DNA of 14,366 bases from an uncultured Clostridia bacterium (GTDB lineage Bacteria > Bacillota > Clostridia > Oscillospirales > Acutalibacteraceae), in assembly GCA_937897215.1 (NCBI GenBank), contig CALCBQ010000161.1, forward strand, positions 1 to 14,366, written 5' to 3'. The position numbers were made by a program, and so were the translations under genes. Shown one piece after another: positions 1 through 7,713 of the stretch (position 1 is the first letter of the stretch; each line of letters begins with the position of its first letter). The notes beneath the pieces are model-generated. The model did not search any database. It was not told the origin of the DNA and saw nothing but the letters and a program-made list of their open reading frames with translations.

Positions 1-50
1 TATTACTCCCTCAGTCTGCTTCGCAGACAGCTCCCTCAAAGAGGGAGCGG
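1..50. repeat. Intergenic double-hairpin repeat (edge of a dispersed palindrome)
   Basis: Two adjacent perfect hairpins are visible: GTCTGC/GCAGAC with loop TTC (14-28) and GCTCCCTC/GAGGGAGC with loop AAA (30-48). A second CTCCCTC stands at 7-13, so the unit may begin outside the window. The GC-rich composition contrasts with the surrounding AT-rich DNA. This looks like a copy of the short palindromic intergenic elements scattered through gut Clostridia genomes; that link is from memory, not from a search. No gene lies in 1-164. Confidence 0.55.
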
Positions 51-106
51 AAAACATACTCATAAAACAACCAGACAAACTCAAATTTACCTACACAATT
101 CAATAA

Positions 107-143
107 AACAAACAACCACCCTGTTCGATGAACAAGATGGTTG
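107..143 (-). terminator. Rho-independent terminator of the foldase gene
   Basis: Read leftward, a 14-bp stem (arms 113-126 and 130-143, two G-U pairs, loop of three) is followed by a T-rich tail. It starts 22 bp past the stop codon of the leftward parvulin gene. Confidence 0.8.
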
Positions 144-164
144 TCATTATACCTTAAATCTTTA

Positions 165-1895
165 TTAGAACATCTGAATAACTAATTGTCCGATGAATTT
201 AGCTTGATTTTTCTCTGCCCAATTAAGAACGGCACTATCAAATTTCATTTCTTTCATATAACCGTCCATAACCTCATCAGTTATTTTTGTATATTCCTCT
301 GTGAAAATTGCATTTTTAACTGATGCATACCAAGCATCATCGTTTGCCTTAACATAATACATTACATGGTAACCGTATTCTGTTTCAACAAGGCCAGTGT
401 CCCCTGGCTTACGGCTTGGGTCAACAACCCATTTTGTAAATGCTTCAACATATTGTCCGTCGTCAGCAACTTTTTCATAAAGACCGCCGTTTTCTCTTGA
501 ACCGCCATCATCTGTCTTTTCTTTTGCAAGTTTTGCAAAGTTTTCAACAGTTGGATTCTTTTTGTATTCGTCAAGAATTGCCTGAGCTTCTGCTTTGCAC
601 TTTGCCTTTTCTGTAGCTGTAACAGGATTTGTCTTGCCATCAGCATTTGTTGTAGTTTCAAACTGAACAAGGATATGTCTTACATCACTTGAACTTACGC
701 TCATATCTTTATGAGGAAGTGCAGTCATATAAATAAGAGTATATGAACCGTCAGCATTCTTGAATGAACCTTTGTCGCCAACTTTTCTTGAATCGTCATA
801 AGCCCATTTTACGAGTTCTTCACTTAATGACTCTAACTCTGCATATTGTACATTTTCTGCGAGAGTACTTTCTTCTGCTTTTACAGTACTCTTGTTATCT
901 GCAGTAAGAATTGCTTTCTGTGCTTCTTTAACGAATGATTCCTCGTCAGTAACTGCTGCAATGAATTTATCTGCGTTTGCTTTTGTATCTGCTGCAGCTT
1001 TATCTTCTGCTGTTTTCTTTTCATCTGCAGTAGCATCTCCCTTAACATCTGCAGAAACTGGTACCATAGTGTAAATTCTTGCATCTATAACATTATACTT
1101 ATCCTGATTATTTTTGTATTCAGTATTGATTTGTTCTTCAGTTATAGCATTTGTTGTATCTTTTTCAAGTTTTTCATAGTATGCAGTTGCAAGATATGAC
1201 TCTTTCTGAATTTCGCGAATAAGTTTTTCTGAAATACCCTTACCGATTTGTGAATGAAGCCATCTGTCAAGAGAATAGTCATACTTCTTAGCATTTGTAC
1301 GAGCATCTTCAATGTATTTGTCAATTTCTTTTTCTTGCTCTTCAGTAAGTGTAAGTCCGTTTTCAACTGCTTTAGAAGCACCGAATTTAATTTGAAGCAT
1401 CTGTGAAATTGCAGCATAACTGAATGCATCTGCCCATGTTGGATTTTCAGGGTTACCCAAATCTTCAAGAGTAAGACCTGTTATTGCTGCAATATCTTCA
1501 GTATATTCTTGCTGTGAAGGAGCTTCTTTGTAGTCGTAACCAAGTAAATTTTTACCCATACCTTCGCCGTAGTATGTTTCATACTGATATGCATTACTCT
1601 GGTATGTGTTCCATGTGTTATAGTAATAGTAGTTATACTCAGCAACAGTAAATTTGTAATCAGAATCGCCAATTGAAACTTTAAGTGCTTTCTGTGGTGC
1701 ACCAAAGAAATTAAGAATGCCACCGATTGCACCTAAGCCAATAGCAACTGCTATAACTATTGCAATAACCTTTCCTATAACTTTTTTTGTTTTAGAGATT
1801 TTAGGAGACTTTTTAGCTTGCTTTGCTGCTGCTTTAGCAAGTCTTTCCTTACGCTCTTCGCGGTAAATTTCCGCTTGAGTTTTGTTGTTTTCCAT
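165..1895 (-). CDS. Membrane-anchored parvulin-type peptidyl-prolyl isomerase / foldase (PpiC/SurA/PrsA-like)
   Basis: This is a 576-residue extracytoplasmic folding factor. A basic N-terminus (residues 1-38) is followed by one membrane segment (about 39-61). No lipobox cysteine is present, so unlike classical PrsA it should be anchored by the helix rather than by lipid. Residues about 70-250 form a helical SurA_N-like chaperone part, tyrosine-rich at 87-109. A canonical parvulin domain spans about 402-517, with the VRHILV strand (H407) and the GYHVMYY strand (H510). Residues about 265-393 repeat the same plan in degenerate form: WAYDDSRKVGDKG (364-376) mirrors WVVDPSRKPGDTG (489-501), but both histidine positions are lost. 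The start is supported by AAAGGTGG nine bases upstream. The gene stands alone between its own promoter and terminator. Family membership is firm; the client proteins are unknown. Confidence 0.88.
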   Translation of the reverse strand: MENNKTQAEIYREERKERLAKAAAKQAKKSPKISKTKKVIGKVIAIVIAVAIGLGAIGGILNFFGAPQKALKVSIGDSDYKFTVAEYNYYYYNTWNTYQSNAYQYETYYGEGMGKNLLGYDYKEAPSQQEYTEDIAAITGLTLEDLGNPENPTWADAFSYAAISQMLQIKFGASKAVENGLTLTEEQEKEIDKYIEDARTNAKKYDYSLDRWLHSQIGKGISEKLIREIQKESYLATAYYEKLEKDTTNAITEEQINTEYKNNQDKYNVIDARIYTMVPVSADVKGDATADEKKTAEDKAAADTKANADKFIAAVTDEESFVKEAQKAILTADNKSTVKAEESTLAENVQYAELESLSEELVKWAYDDSRKVGDKGSFKNADGSYTLIYMTALPHKDMSVSSSDVRHILVQFETTTNADGKTNPVTATEKAKCKAEAQAILDEYKKNPTVENFAKLAKEKTDDGGSRENGGLYEKVADDGQYVEAFTKWVVDPSRKPGDTGLVETEYGYHVMYYVKANDDAWYASVKNAIFTEEYTKITDEVMDGYMKEMKFDSAVLNWAEKNQAKFIGQLVIQMF

Positions 1896-1976
1896 CGGGA
1901 AAAACCACCTTTACAAACATTTTTGACAATAAAATGAAAAAGAACATATACTTTTTCACATTAACGTGTCTATTTT

Positions 1977-2005
1977 ATACTATTTCAAAGAAATATACAA
2001 GTCAA
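1977..2005 (-). promoter_or_regulatory. Sigma-A-type promoter of the foldase gene
   Basis: On the minus strand, TTGACT (2000-2005) and TAGTAT (1977-1982) are separated by 17 bp, about 80 bp upstream of the foldase start codon. Confidence 0.6.
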
Positions 2006-2073
2006 AAATGAAAAATTAACAAATTGTACAAAAAAATATATTGTTTTTTGACATTGTAATAAGAATTTTATGC

Positions 2074-2110
2074 TTACAATATTGTAAAATTATTAAAAAT
2101 ACTATATAAT
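2074..2110 (+). promoter_or_regulatory. Promoter of the ROK kinase operon with an overlapping palindrome
   Basis: TTGTAA (2082-2087) and TATAAT (2105-2110) are separated by exactly 17 bp. A perfect 14-bp palindrome, TTACAATATTGTAA (2074-2087), covers the -35 box and could be an operator. The core ATTGTA recurs at 2023 and 2053, spacing 30 and 28 bp. The promoter call is good; the operator role is inference. Confidence 0.6.
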
Positions 2111-2165
2111 TAATTTGATTATGTATAGTTTGGGGTTATGCTCAAACAGTAAGGAGATTATGTGT

Positions 2166-3071
2166 ATGCAATTTATTGTTTTTGACGTTGGCGGAACAGC
2201 CATTAAATTCGGTATAGTTAATGAAAACTTCGAAGTTCTTTTCTCAGAAGAATTTCCAACCAACACATATAAAGATACTGACAATATGGTAATGCGCGCT
2301 ATGGAAGCAAAACTTAAAGAGTATGAAGGTCAGTATGATGCAATCGGCATTTCAACTGCAGGTCAGGTTGACTTTGCGAATGGTGTTATCCATGACGGTG
2401 TTGGCAATATTCCAAACTATAACCACTCAGACCTTCGTGGTACATTCGAAAAGAAATTTGGAGTTCCCGTAGCAGTTGATAACGATGTTAACTGTGCAGC
2501 AATCGGCGAGGCACATTTTGGTGCAGCAAAAGGAGAAAACGACTTCCTTTGCCTCACTTACGGAACAGGCGTTGGCGGTTGTATCTATATTAACGGCGAT
2601 GTTTATCGCGGTTCAAAATATGCAGGTGGCGAGTTTGGTCATATGGCAACCCATAAAGACGGCAGACCTTGCACTTGTGGCAGAATTGGTTGTTATGAAG
2701 CATATGCGGCTTGCCGTGTATTCACAACATCGGTTTCAGAGCGTATGGGCAAACCAATGAATGGTCGTCAAATTTTTGAACCTGAAAATCTCCAGAACCC
2801 AATTATTAAAGAAGAAATTGATAATTGGGAGGACGAAATTGCTTTAGGACTTCGTAATCTTTGCTACATCTTCAACCCAAGTCTTATTGTGCTTGGCGGC
2901 GGAATTATGTCAGAGGATATGCTTATTAAAGATATTAATGAAAAGGTTCAGGCACAACTTGAGACAAATTACAAGCATGTTCGCATTGTAAAAGCACAGC
3001 TTCGCAATAAAGCTGGTATGCTTGGTGCTGCTTGGCTTGCAAGTGAAAGATTAAAAAATTGGAATAAATAA
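2166..3071 (+). CDS. ROK-family sugar kinase (glucokinase / N-acetylmannosamine kinase type)
   Basis: The product is a 301-residue cytoplasmic kinase that would phosphorylate a hexose or amino sugar with ATP. It has the phosphate-binding DVGGT (7-11), the VDND segment with probable catalytic D107, and the ROK zinc site made of H159 (GEFGHM) and the CxCGxxGCxE motif (C169, C171, C176, E178). The start at 2166 is chosen because AAGGAG (2151-2156) sits nine bases upstream; in-frame ATGs at 2115 and 2160 lie before or too close to that site. The next gene begins two bases after the stop, so the two are co-transcribed. ROK sequence alone does not fix the substrate. The sialidase-like partner makes N-acetylmannosamine or another amino sugar a reasonable guess, while glucose remains possible. 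Confidence 0.88.
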   Translation: MQFIVFDVGGTAIKFGIVNENFEVLFSEEFPTNTYKDTDNMVMRAMEAKLKEYEGQYDAIGISTAGQVDFANGVIHDGVGNIPNYNHSDLRGTFEKKFGVPVAVDNDVNCAAIGEAHFGAAKGENDFLCLTYGTGVGGCIYINGDVYRGSKYAGGEFGHMATHKDGRPCTCGRIGCYEAYAACRVFTTSVSERMGKPMNGRQIFEPENLQNPIIKEEIDNWEDEIALGLRNLCYIFNPSLIVLGGGIMSEDMLIKDINEKVQAQLETNYKHVRIVKAQLRNKAGMLGAAWLASERLKNWNK

Positions 3072-3073
3072 TT

Positions 3074-4357
3074 ATGTTTTTTAAAAAGAAACCATTTCCC
3101 GAAAAATGCGAATACTATAAAATTCCTTTTGTTGATTTAAGCGTAAAGCCTGAAAATATTTCAAAAGACTTAGAATACCTTTTTGAATATTCGGTTATAG
3201 ATGATAATTCAGCATATTTAGGGCATCCTGATTCTGTCCTACTCAACAATGGCGATATTCTCACTTTTTATCCCAAAGGACACGGCAAAGGTGCAATACT
3301 TTCAAAAATTAGTGATAATGGTGGTATCTCTTATGATAAGGAAATTGAAAACCAACCAATTTCTTGGGAGAAATCACTTGAAACACCAACTGTCTATCGT
3401 TTGCAGTTTAAAAATGGAGAAGAAAAACTGATTCTCGTTTCTGCAAACTCTAAATGGCCGGGAATGTCAACCCCCGGTGGATTTAACAGTTCAGTTTCTC
3501 TTGATGAGGGTAAAACGTGGACAGAATTCAAGCGTTTTTGGGATAATGACAGTGAAATGCCACTTATTCCTATTGTTGCTATGGCTTCGCTTACCAGACT
3601 TAAAGAAAATGGCGAGTTTGTTGATAAATGGATGGGTATTTTCCACGACCATAGATTTATAAATTATAAAACCATCCTCACATTTAATGAAGATGGTAAT
3701 TATACTTGGTCAAAACCTGAACCATATCTTTCAAAGTATCGTGATATTGAAACATATGCAGGTATTTGTGAAGTTGAGTGTGTCCGTTCAGATAAGGGTG
3801 TGGGCGATGAACTTTGTCTTATTGCCCGTTGCAATAAAAAACGAAATACATCACTTTTATTCTTTTCACAAGATGAGGCGAAAACATGGTCAAATCCTGT
3901 TGAAGCCCCCGTTACGCTTAATGGCGAGCGTCATAAGGCAGAATATACAAACGACGGTCGTCTTTTTATCACTTTCCGTTCTATTGAAAGAAACAGAAAA
4001 ATGGTTAAAAAGATGCGAAAAGACGGCGGTATGAAGACCTGGTATTCTGAAGGTTGGGTTGCTTGGGTAGGCACTTACGAAGACCTTAAAAACGGTACAG
4101 AAGGTCAGTACAGAATTAAGATTGCCCATACATATCTTGACCATCAATATAAGCCTTCACTCAGTGCTAACGCAGACACAGGCTACTGCGGAAATGTAGT
4201 GCTTAAAGATGGCACAATAGTAACATCTTCTTATGGTATTTTCTCGCCCGAAGAAAAAGAAAATGGCAAATATGATACAGACAAAGGTAAACAAAAGAGA
4301 AAAACCTTTATTGTATCAAAACGAATTAAATTAGATGATGTTGAAAAACTGATATAA
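3074..4357 (+). CDS. Sialidase-like BNR/Asp-box beta-propeller protein, cytoplasmic
   Basis: This 427-residue protein has Asp-box repeats (SxDxGxTW) typical of the six-bladed sialidase fold: a clear one at 142-149 (SLDEGKTW), a near match at 265-272 (SQDEAKTW), and degenerate ones at 80-87 (SDNGGISY) and 205-212. There is no signal peptide or membrane segment; the N-terminus is MFFKKKPFPEK. It would therefore act inside the cell, on imported oligosaccharide or sugar, unlike secreted GH33 sialidases. The classical FRIP arginine motif is not seen, so true sialidase activity is uncertain and another exo-glycosidase or lyase activity on this fold is possible. No clear Shine-Dalgarno precedes the ATG, and the ROK stop is two bases upstream, which suggests translational coupling. 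A terminator follows directly. Confidence 0.72.
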   Translation: MFFKKKPFPEKCEYYKIPFVDLSVKPENISKDLEYLFEYSVIDDNSAYLGHPDSVLLNNGDILTFYPKGHGKGAILSKISDNGGISYDKEIENQPISWEKSLETPTVYRLQFKNGEEKLILVSANSKWPGMSTPGGFNSSVSLDEGKTWTEFKRFWDNDSEMPLIPIVAMASLTRLKENGEFVDKWMGIFHDHRFINYKTILTFNEDGNYTWSKPEPYLSKYRDIETYAGICEVECVRSDKGVGDELCLIARCNKKRNTSLLFFSQDEAKTWSNPVEAPVTLNGERHKAEYTNDGRLFITFRSIERNRKMVKKMRKDGGMKTWYSEGWVAWVGTYEDLKNGTEGQYRIKIAHTYLDHQYKPSLSANADTGYCGNVVLKDGTIVTSSYGIFSPEEKENGKYDTDKGKQKRKTFIVSKRIKLDDVEKLI

Positions 4358-4360
4358 TAA

Positions 4361-4400
4361 AAAATAACTGTCGGTTGAATGTAGCCGACAGTTTTATTTT
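4361..4400 (+). terminator. Terminator of the ROK/sialidase-like operon
   Basis: A perfect 9-bp stem AACTGTCGG/CCGACAGTT (4366-4374, 4385-4393) is followed by TTATTTT and begins eight bases after the operon's last stop codon. Confidence 0.88.
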
Positions 4401-4427
4401 AAAACTTGAGTTTGTAATTTTTCCATC

Positions 4428-4460
4428 AAAAAACTGCCGAGGGATTTCCTCGGCAGTTTT
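4428..4460 (-). terminator. Terminator of the P-type ATPase gene
   Basis: A perfect 13-bp stem (arms 4430-4442 and 4448-4460, loop of five) has a T run in the leftward direction (complement of A4428-4433). It lies 14 bp past the ATPase stop, back to back with the operon terminator. Confidence 0.9.
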
Positions 4461-4473
4461 ACTTATATTTGCT

Positions 4474-7161
4474 TTATTCTTTATTTTTGCTTGCAGCTCT
4501 TTGAATTGCCTTGATACATTCAACGATTGGAATAATGAGAAATGCAAGGCCGAGAGAGATTGCATATTCTGTAAATGAAAGTTGTGTGAATTCAAACATA
4601 TTTGCAAGGAATGGAATTTCAACAACTGCTGTTGTAAGGATGAATGAACCAATCATAGCACCATAGAGAGCTACATTGTGGTGTCCTTTGAATACCATTG
4701 CTACTGCTGAACCACGTTGTGAACGCATATTGAATGAGTGGAACACTTCACACATTGCCATTGTAAAGAATGCCATTGTCATACCGTCTTCACTATCTGC
4801 AATGTTACGAAGAACAAGATGTCCTGTTTCAATGTATTCGCCAATATAGAATGCAATAACTGTAAGAATTGATACGATTACACCTTGATAGAAACAATCA
4901 AAGCCAAGTCCGCCTGCGAAGATACCGTCGTTTTTACTTCTTGGTTTTCTTCTCATAATATTTTCTTCTGGCTTTTCAAGACCGAGTGCAAGTGCTGGGA
5001 AACAGTCTGTTACAAGGTTAATGAAAAGAAGATGCGGAGCACGGAGAATTGTAAAGTTCATAATTGTTGCAAAGAAGATTGAAACAACTTCTGAAAGGTT
5101 TGAGCCGAGAAGGAACTGAATTGCTTTACGGATATTGTCGTAAATTCTTCTGCCTTCGCCAACTGCTGAAACGATTGTTGCAAAGTTGTCATCAGCAAGA
5201 ACCATATCTGCAACGTTCTTTGTAACGTCAGTACCAGTAATACCCATACCAACGCCGATATCTGCGCTCTTGATTGATGGAGCGTCATTAACACCGTCGC
5301 CTGTCATAGCAGTAACGTAACCCTTGTTTCTCCAAGCATTAACGATTCTTGTTTTGTGTTCCGGCTGAACACGAGCATAAACACAGATATTTTCAACGAT
5401 TGCTTCAAACTCTTCATCTGAATACTTATCAATGTCTGCACCCATCATTGCCTGACTATCGTCAGTAAGAATACCAAGTTCGCGTGCAATTGCTTTTGCT
5501 GTATTGATATGGTCGCCTGTAATCATAATTGGTTTAATACCTGCGCCACGGCATTCAACAATAGCATCTTTAACTTCAGGACGAACAGGGTCAATCATAC
5601 CTGTAAGACCAATGAATGTCATATCGTATTCAAGAGATTCTGAATCATATGCTGATGGCTCTGCATCATAGGTCTTATATGCAACTGCAAATACACGAAG
5701 AGCTTTGTTACCCATTCTTGTATTTTCTTCCATAATCTTTGCACGGATTTCGTCATTCATCTCAACGATTTCGCCGTTAATATCAGCATGTGTGCACTTC
5801 TTGAGAATTTCATCAGGAGCACCCTTTGTAAACTGAACAAAGTTTTTACCCTGTGTATGAACTGTTGACATCATCTTACGTCCTGAATCAAATGGAACTT
5901 CGCCAACGCGTGGATATTTCTCAACAAGTGATGCTTTTGGCAATTCGAGAGTTGCTGCATAGTTAATGAGAGCTACTTCGTCCGGCTCGCCTGTACCCTT
6001 ACCGTTTTCATCAACATCTGCATTAGTGCAAAGAGCCATTGCTGTTGCCAATTGTTCTTCATTTGGAGCATAGTGGTCAACAACTGTCATAACATTCTGT
6101 GTAAGAGTACCTGTTTTATCTGAACAGATAATTTGAGTACAACCGAGAGTTTCAACGGCTGTCATTTTACGGATAATAGCGTTCTTCTTTGACATATTTG
6201 TAACACCGATTGAAAGAACGATTGTCATAACCGCTACAAGTCCTTCAGGAATTGCAGCAACTGCAAGTGCAATAGCAGTAATGAAAGAATCAAGTGCTAC
6301 ATGGAAGAATTCCGGTTTAACATCAGGAAGAATGTATTGAGTAAGAATATTGTATGCAAAAATAACAACACAAACACCGATAACGAGCTTTGTAAGTACT
6401 TTTGAAAGCTGTTCGAGTTTGATTTCAAGAGGAGTTTTGCCTTCTTCTGCAAGTGTAATTGCATTGGCAATTTTACCCATTTCAGTATCCATACCGGTAG
6501 CAACTACAACAGCTTTACCGCGGCCATAAACAAGAGTTGAGCCCATATATGCCATATTCTTACGGTCGCCGAGCGCTACTTCATCACTATCATTTTTACC
6601 CATAAGTGCATTTACGAGTTTTGTAACAGGTACAGATTCGCCTGTAAGTGCCGCTTCTTCAATTTTCATACTTGCGCATTCAAAAATACGGCAGTCAGCA
6701 GGAATAGCGTCGCCTGCATCAAGAAGAATAACATCGCCCACAACTAAATCTTCACTCTTAACGGTTTCAATTTTACCGTCGCGAAGAACTTTTGTAGTTG
6801 CCGCAGACATTTTCTGTAATGCTTCTACCGCTTTTTCTGCCTTGCTCTCCTGAACAACACCAAGAATAGCATTGATAAGAACAACCACAAGAATGATTAT
6901 CGAGTCAGTTGGAGTTACAAATCCGCCTGCTTCAATCATTTCTGTTACAGCAGAAATTACAGCCGCAACGAGCAAAATGATAATCATAGGGTCCTTAAGC
7001 TGGTCCACAAAGCGTGAGAGCATTGAAACTTTCTTTGCCTCAGCCAACTTGTTTTTTCCGTTTGCCTCAAGACGCGCAGCAGCTTCAGCAGACGTTAAGC
7101 CCTGTTCAGAACTTTTTACTTCTGCAAAAACTTCATTTACATCATGAAGATAATGTTTCAT
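4474..7161 (-). CDS. P2-type cation ATPase (Ca2+/Mn2+ exporter type)
   Basis: An 895-residue ATP-driven membrane pump of the SERCA/PMR1-like group. Domains in order: N-terminal cation-ATPase region; TM1-2 (about 57-105); actuator domain with TGES (173-176); TM3-4 with the ion-site PEGL (305-308); phosphorylation site DKTGT (D348); nucleotide domain with KGAPD (446-450); hinge GDGVNDAP (621-628); then TM5-10. Ion-site residues of TM5 (N688, E691) and TM6 (N715, T718, D719) match the SERCA set, which favours Ca2+ or Mn2+ over H+ or heavy metals. The start is supported by AAGAGGTG just upstream. The leader carries a yybP-ykoY manganese riboswitch, so the likely physiological role is Mn2+ (or Ca2+) efflux when the metal is in excess. 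Length and motifs are complete; the ion preference is inferred. Confidence 0.92.
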   Translation of the reverse strand: MKHYLHDVNEVFAEVKSSEQGLTSAEAAARLEANGKNKLAEAKKVSMLSRFVDQLKDPMIIILLVAAVISAVTEMIEAGGFVTPTDSIIILVVVLINAILGVVQESKAEKAVEALQKMSAATTKVLRDGKIETVKSEDLVVGDVILLDAGDAIPADCRIFECASMKIEEAALTGESVPVTKLVNALMGKNDSDEVALGDRKNMAYMGSTLVYGRGKAVVVATGMDTEMGKIANAITLAEEGKTPLEIKLEQLSKVLTKLVIGVCVVIFAYNILTQYILPDVKPEFFHVALDSFITAIALAVAAIPEGLVAVMTIVLSIGVTNMSKKNAIIRKMTAVETLGCTQIICSDKTGTLTQNVMTVVDHYAPNEEQLATAMALCTNADVDENGKGTGEPDEVALINYAATLELPKASLVEKYPRVGEVPFDSGRKMMSTVHTQGKNFVQFTKGAPDEILKKCTHADINGEIVEMNDEIRAKIMEENTRMGNKALRVFAVAYKTYDAEPSAYDSESLEYDMTFIGLTGMIDPVRPEVKDAIVECRGAGIKPIMITGDHINTAKAIARELGILTDDSQAMMGADIDKYSDEEFEAIVENICVYARVQPEHKTRIVNAWRNKGYVTAMTGDGVNDAPSIKSADIGVGMGITGTDVTKNVADMVLADDNFATIVSAVGEGRRIYDNIRKAIQFLLGSNLSEVVSIFFATIMNFTILRAPHLLFINLVTDCFPALALGLEKPEENIMRRKPRSKNDGIFAGGLGFDCFYQGVIVSILTVIAFYIGEYIETGHLVLRNIADSEDGMTMAFFTMAMCEVFHSFNMRSQRGSAVAMVFKGHHNVALYGAMIGSFILTTAVVEIPFLANMFEFTQLSFTEYAISLGLAFLIIPIVECIKAIQRAASKNKE

Positions 7162-7210
7162 AAAAACACCTCTTTTTATTTCTTTGCTTTCGCAATAAAA
7201 TTATACATAT

Positions 7211-7250
7211 TAAAACAGACCCTCGACAATAAAAATAAAGTCGAAGGTCT
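7211..7250 (-). terminator. Leader terminator (expression platform of the Mn2+ riboswitch)
   Basis: An 11-bp stem (arms 7217-7227 and 7240-7250, one G-U pair, 12-base AT loop) is followed leftward by TGTTTT. Its 5' RNA arm contains the GACCUU that also closes the aptamer, so bound aptamer and terminator are mutually exclusive: an ON switch. Confidence 0.85.
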
Positions 7251-7328
7251 TGCAATCCTGAATAAATCAAGCATTGATAACCAGCCCGAAGGCGTTATGT
7301 TGATTATCAAATATAGCTACTCCCCTTA
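7244..7328 (-). promoter_or_regulatory. yybP-ykoY manganese riboswitch aptamer
   Basis: The minus-strand RNA carries the hallmark segments of this family in order: AAGGGGAGUAGC at the 5' side, AACGCC-UUCG-GGCUGG in the middle (a UUCG hairpin), and UGCAAGACCUU at the 3' side. The AAGG and CCUU ends form the short basal helix. It begins a few bases after the predicted transcription start and controls the P-type ATPase. Family ligand knowledge (Mn2+, activating) is established; its action here is inferred from layout. Confidence 0.9.
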
Positions 7329-7339
7329 CGGTTTTAACA

Positions 7340-7368
7340 ATTTTACCATATTTAGAAAAAACTGTCAA
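7340..7368 (-). promoter_or_regulatory. Promoter of the riboswitch/ATPase transcript
   Basis: On the minus strand, consensus TTGACA (7363-7368) and TAAAAT (7340-7345) are 17 bp apart, with TGG just before the -10 (extended -10). Transcription should start near 7333, immediately before the aptamer. Confidence 0.85.
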
Positions 7369-7533
7369 CGAAAAAGAATATGCTTTACACAACTTTTATT
7401 GTTTGTTAATCCTCAATTAACACAACTTATTAATAAGCACCAGCAATTGTAATTCTAAAGATGTATCTTGCAAAAACACATTTATAATGATAAAAAAGCA
7501 CAACATAACAGTGCTTTAAAGCATAACAAATAT
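7369..7533. other. Gene-free spacer between the ATPase promoter and tRNA-Trp
   Basis: No coding sequence is credible here. It holds a small inverted repeat TGTTAAT/ATTAACA (7404-7422), a TATAAT (7483-7488) that could be the -10 of the tRNA promoter without an evident -35, and a 7-bp hairpin AAAGCAC/GTGCTTT (7495-7517). Read leftward, that hairpin is followed by a T run and so could be a weak leftward terminator. Confidence 0.4.
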
Positions 7534-7575
7534 AGGGGTATAGCTCAGTTGGTAGAGCAGAGGTCTCCAAAACCT
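7534..7575 (+). tRNA. tRNA-Trp (CCA) 5' portion, interrupted by element integration
   Basis: Acceptor 5' strand AGGGGTA, U8-A9, a perfect D-stem GCTC/GAGC with loop AGTTGGTA, A26, then GAGGT, loop CTCCAAA (anticodon CCA, 7567-7569) and ACCT. Position 43 (7576) should be C to pair with G27 but is G. No variable loop, T-arm (GGTTCGA) or 3' acceptor strand follows. The tRNA identity is clear; the gene is not functional as it stands in this window. Confidence 0.85.
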
Positions 7576-7660
7576 GTGAAGCATATTTTATTTCCGTCTA
7601 TTCAAAATCGCTTATAATCGTAAAACCCCTTATATATCAAGGATTTTCGCACTTTTTGAT
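7561..7660. other. Probable left attachment site (attL) of an integrated element
   Basis: The tRNA-Trp sequence breaks off in its anticodon stem around 7575-7576, and unrelated AT-rich sequence leads to a tyrosine integrase 225 bp away. tRNA genes are classical targets of such integrases. The crossover core is probably within AGGTCTCCAAAACCT (7561-7575). No second copy of that core is found in the window, so the other end lies to the right. A weak inverted repeat lies at about 7622-7646. Confidence 0.7.
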
Positions 7661-7700
7661 TTTCACTATTTTTCACTTATCTTCACTTGAATTCACTACC
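7661..7700 (+). repeat. Four TTCACT direct repeats with exact 10-bp period (candidate integrase arm sites)
   Basis: TTCACT begins at 7662, 7672, 7682 and 7692, all on one face of the helix. A related TTCGCACT precedes at about 7646. Position between the att core and the integrase gene fits arm-type binding sites for the N-terminal domain of a tyrosine recombinase or for an excisionase. The role is inferred. Confidence 0.75.
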
Positions 7701-7713
7701 TTTAACGCTTAAA

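Noticed and set aside
2115..2165. A longer ROK kinase starting at 2115
   Set aside because: The extra residues do not match the ROK N-terminus, which begins just before DVGGT, and the ribosome binding site lies inside this stretch.
4375..4578. A rightward open frame over the two terminators and the end of the ATPase gene
   Set aside because: It overlaps two strong hairpins and the well-supported ATPase frame and has no family-like sequence.
7144..7452. A rightward open frame across the riboswitch leader
   Set aside because: It is antisense to a conserved structured RNA and a promoter, and its protein sequence shows no family pattern.
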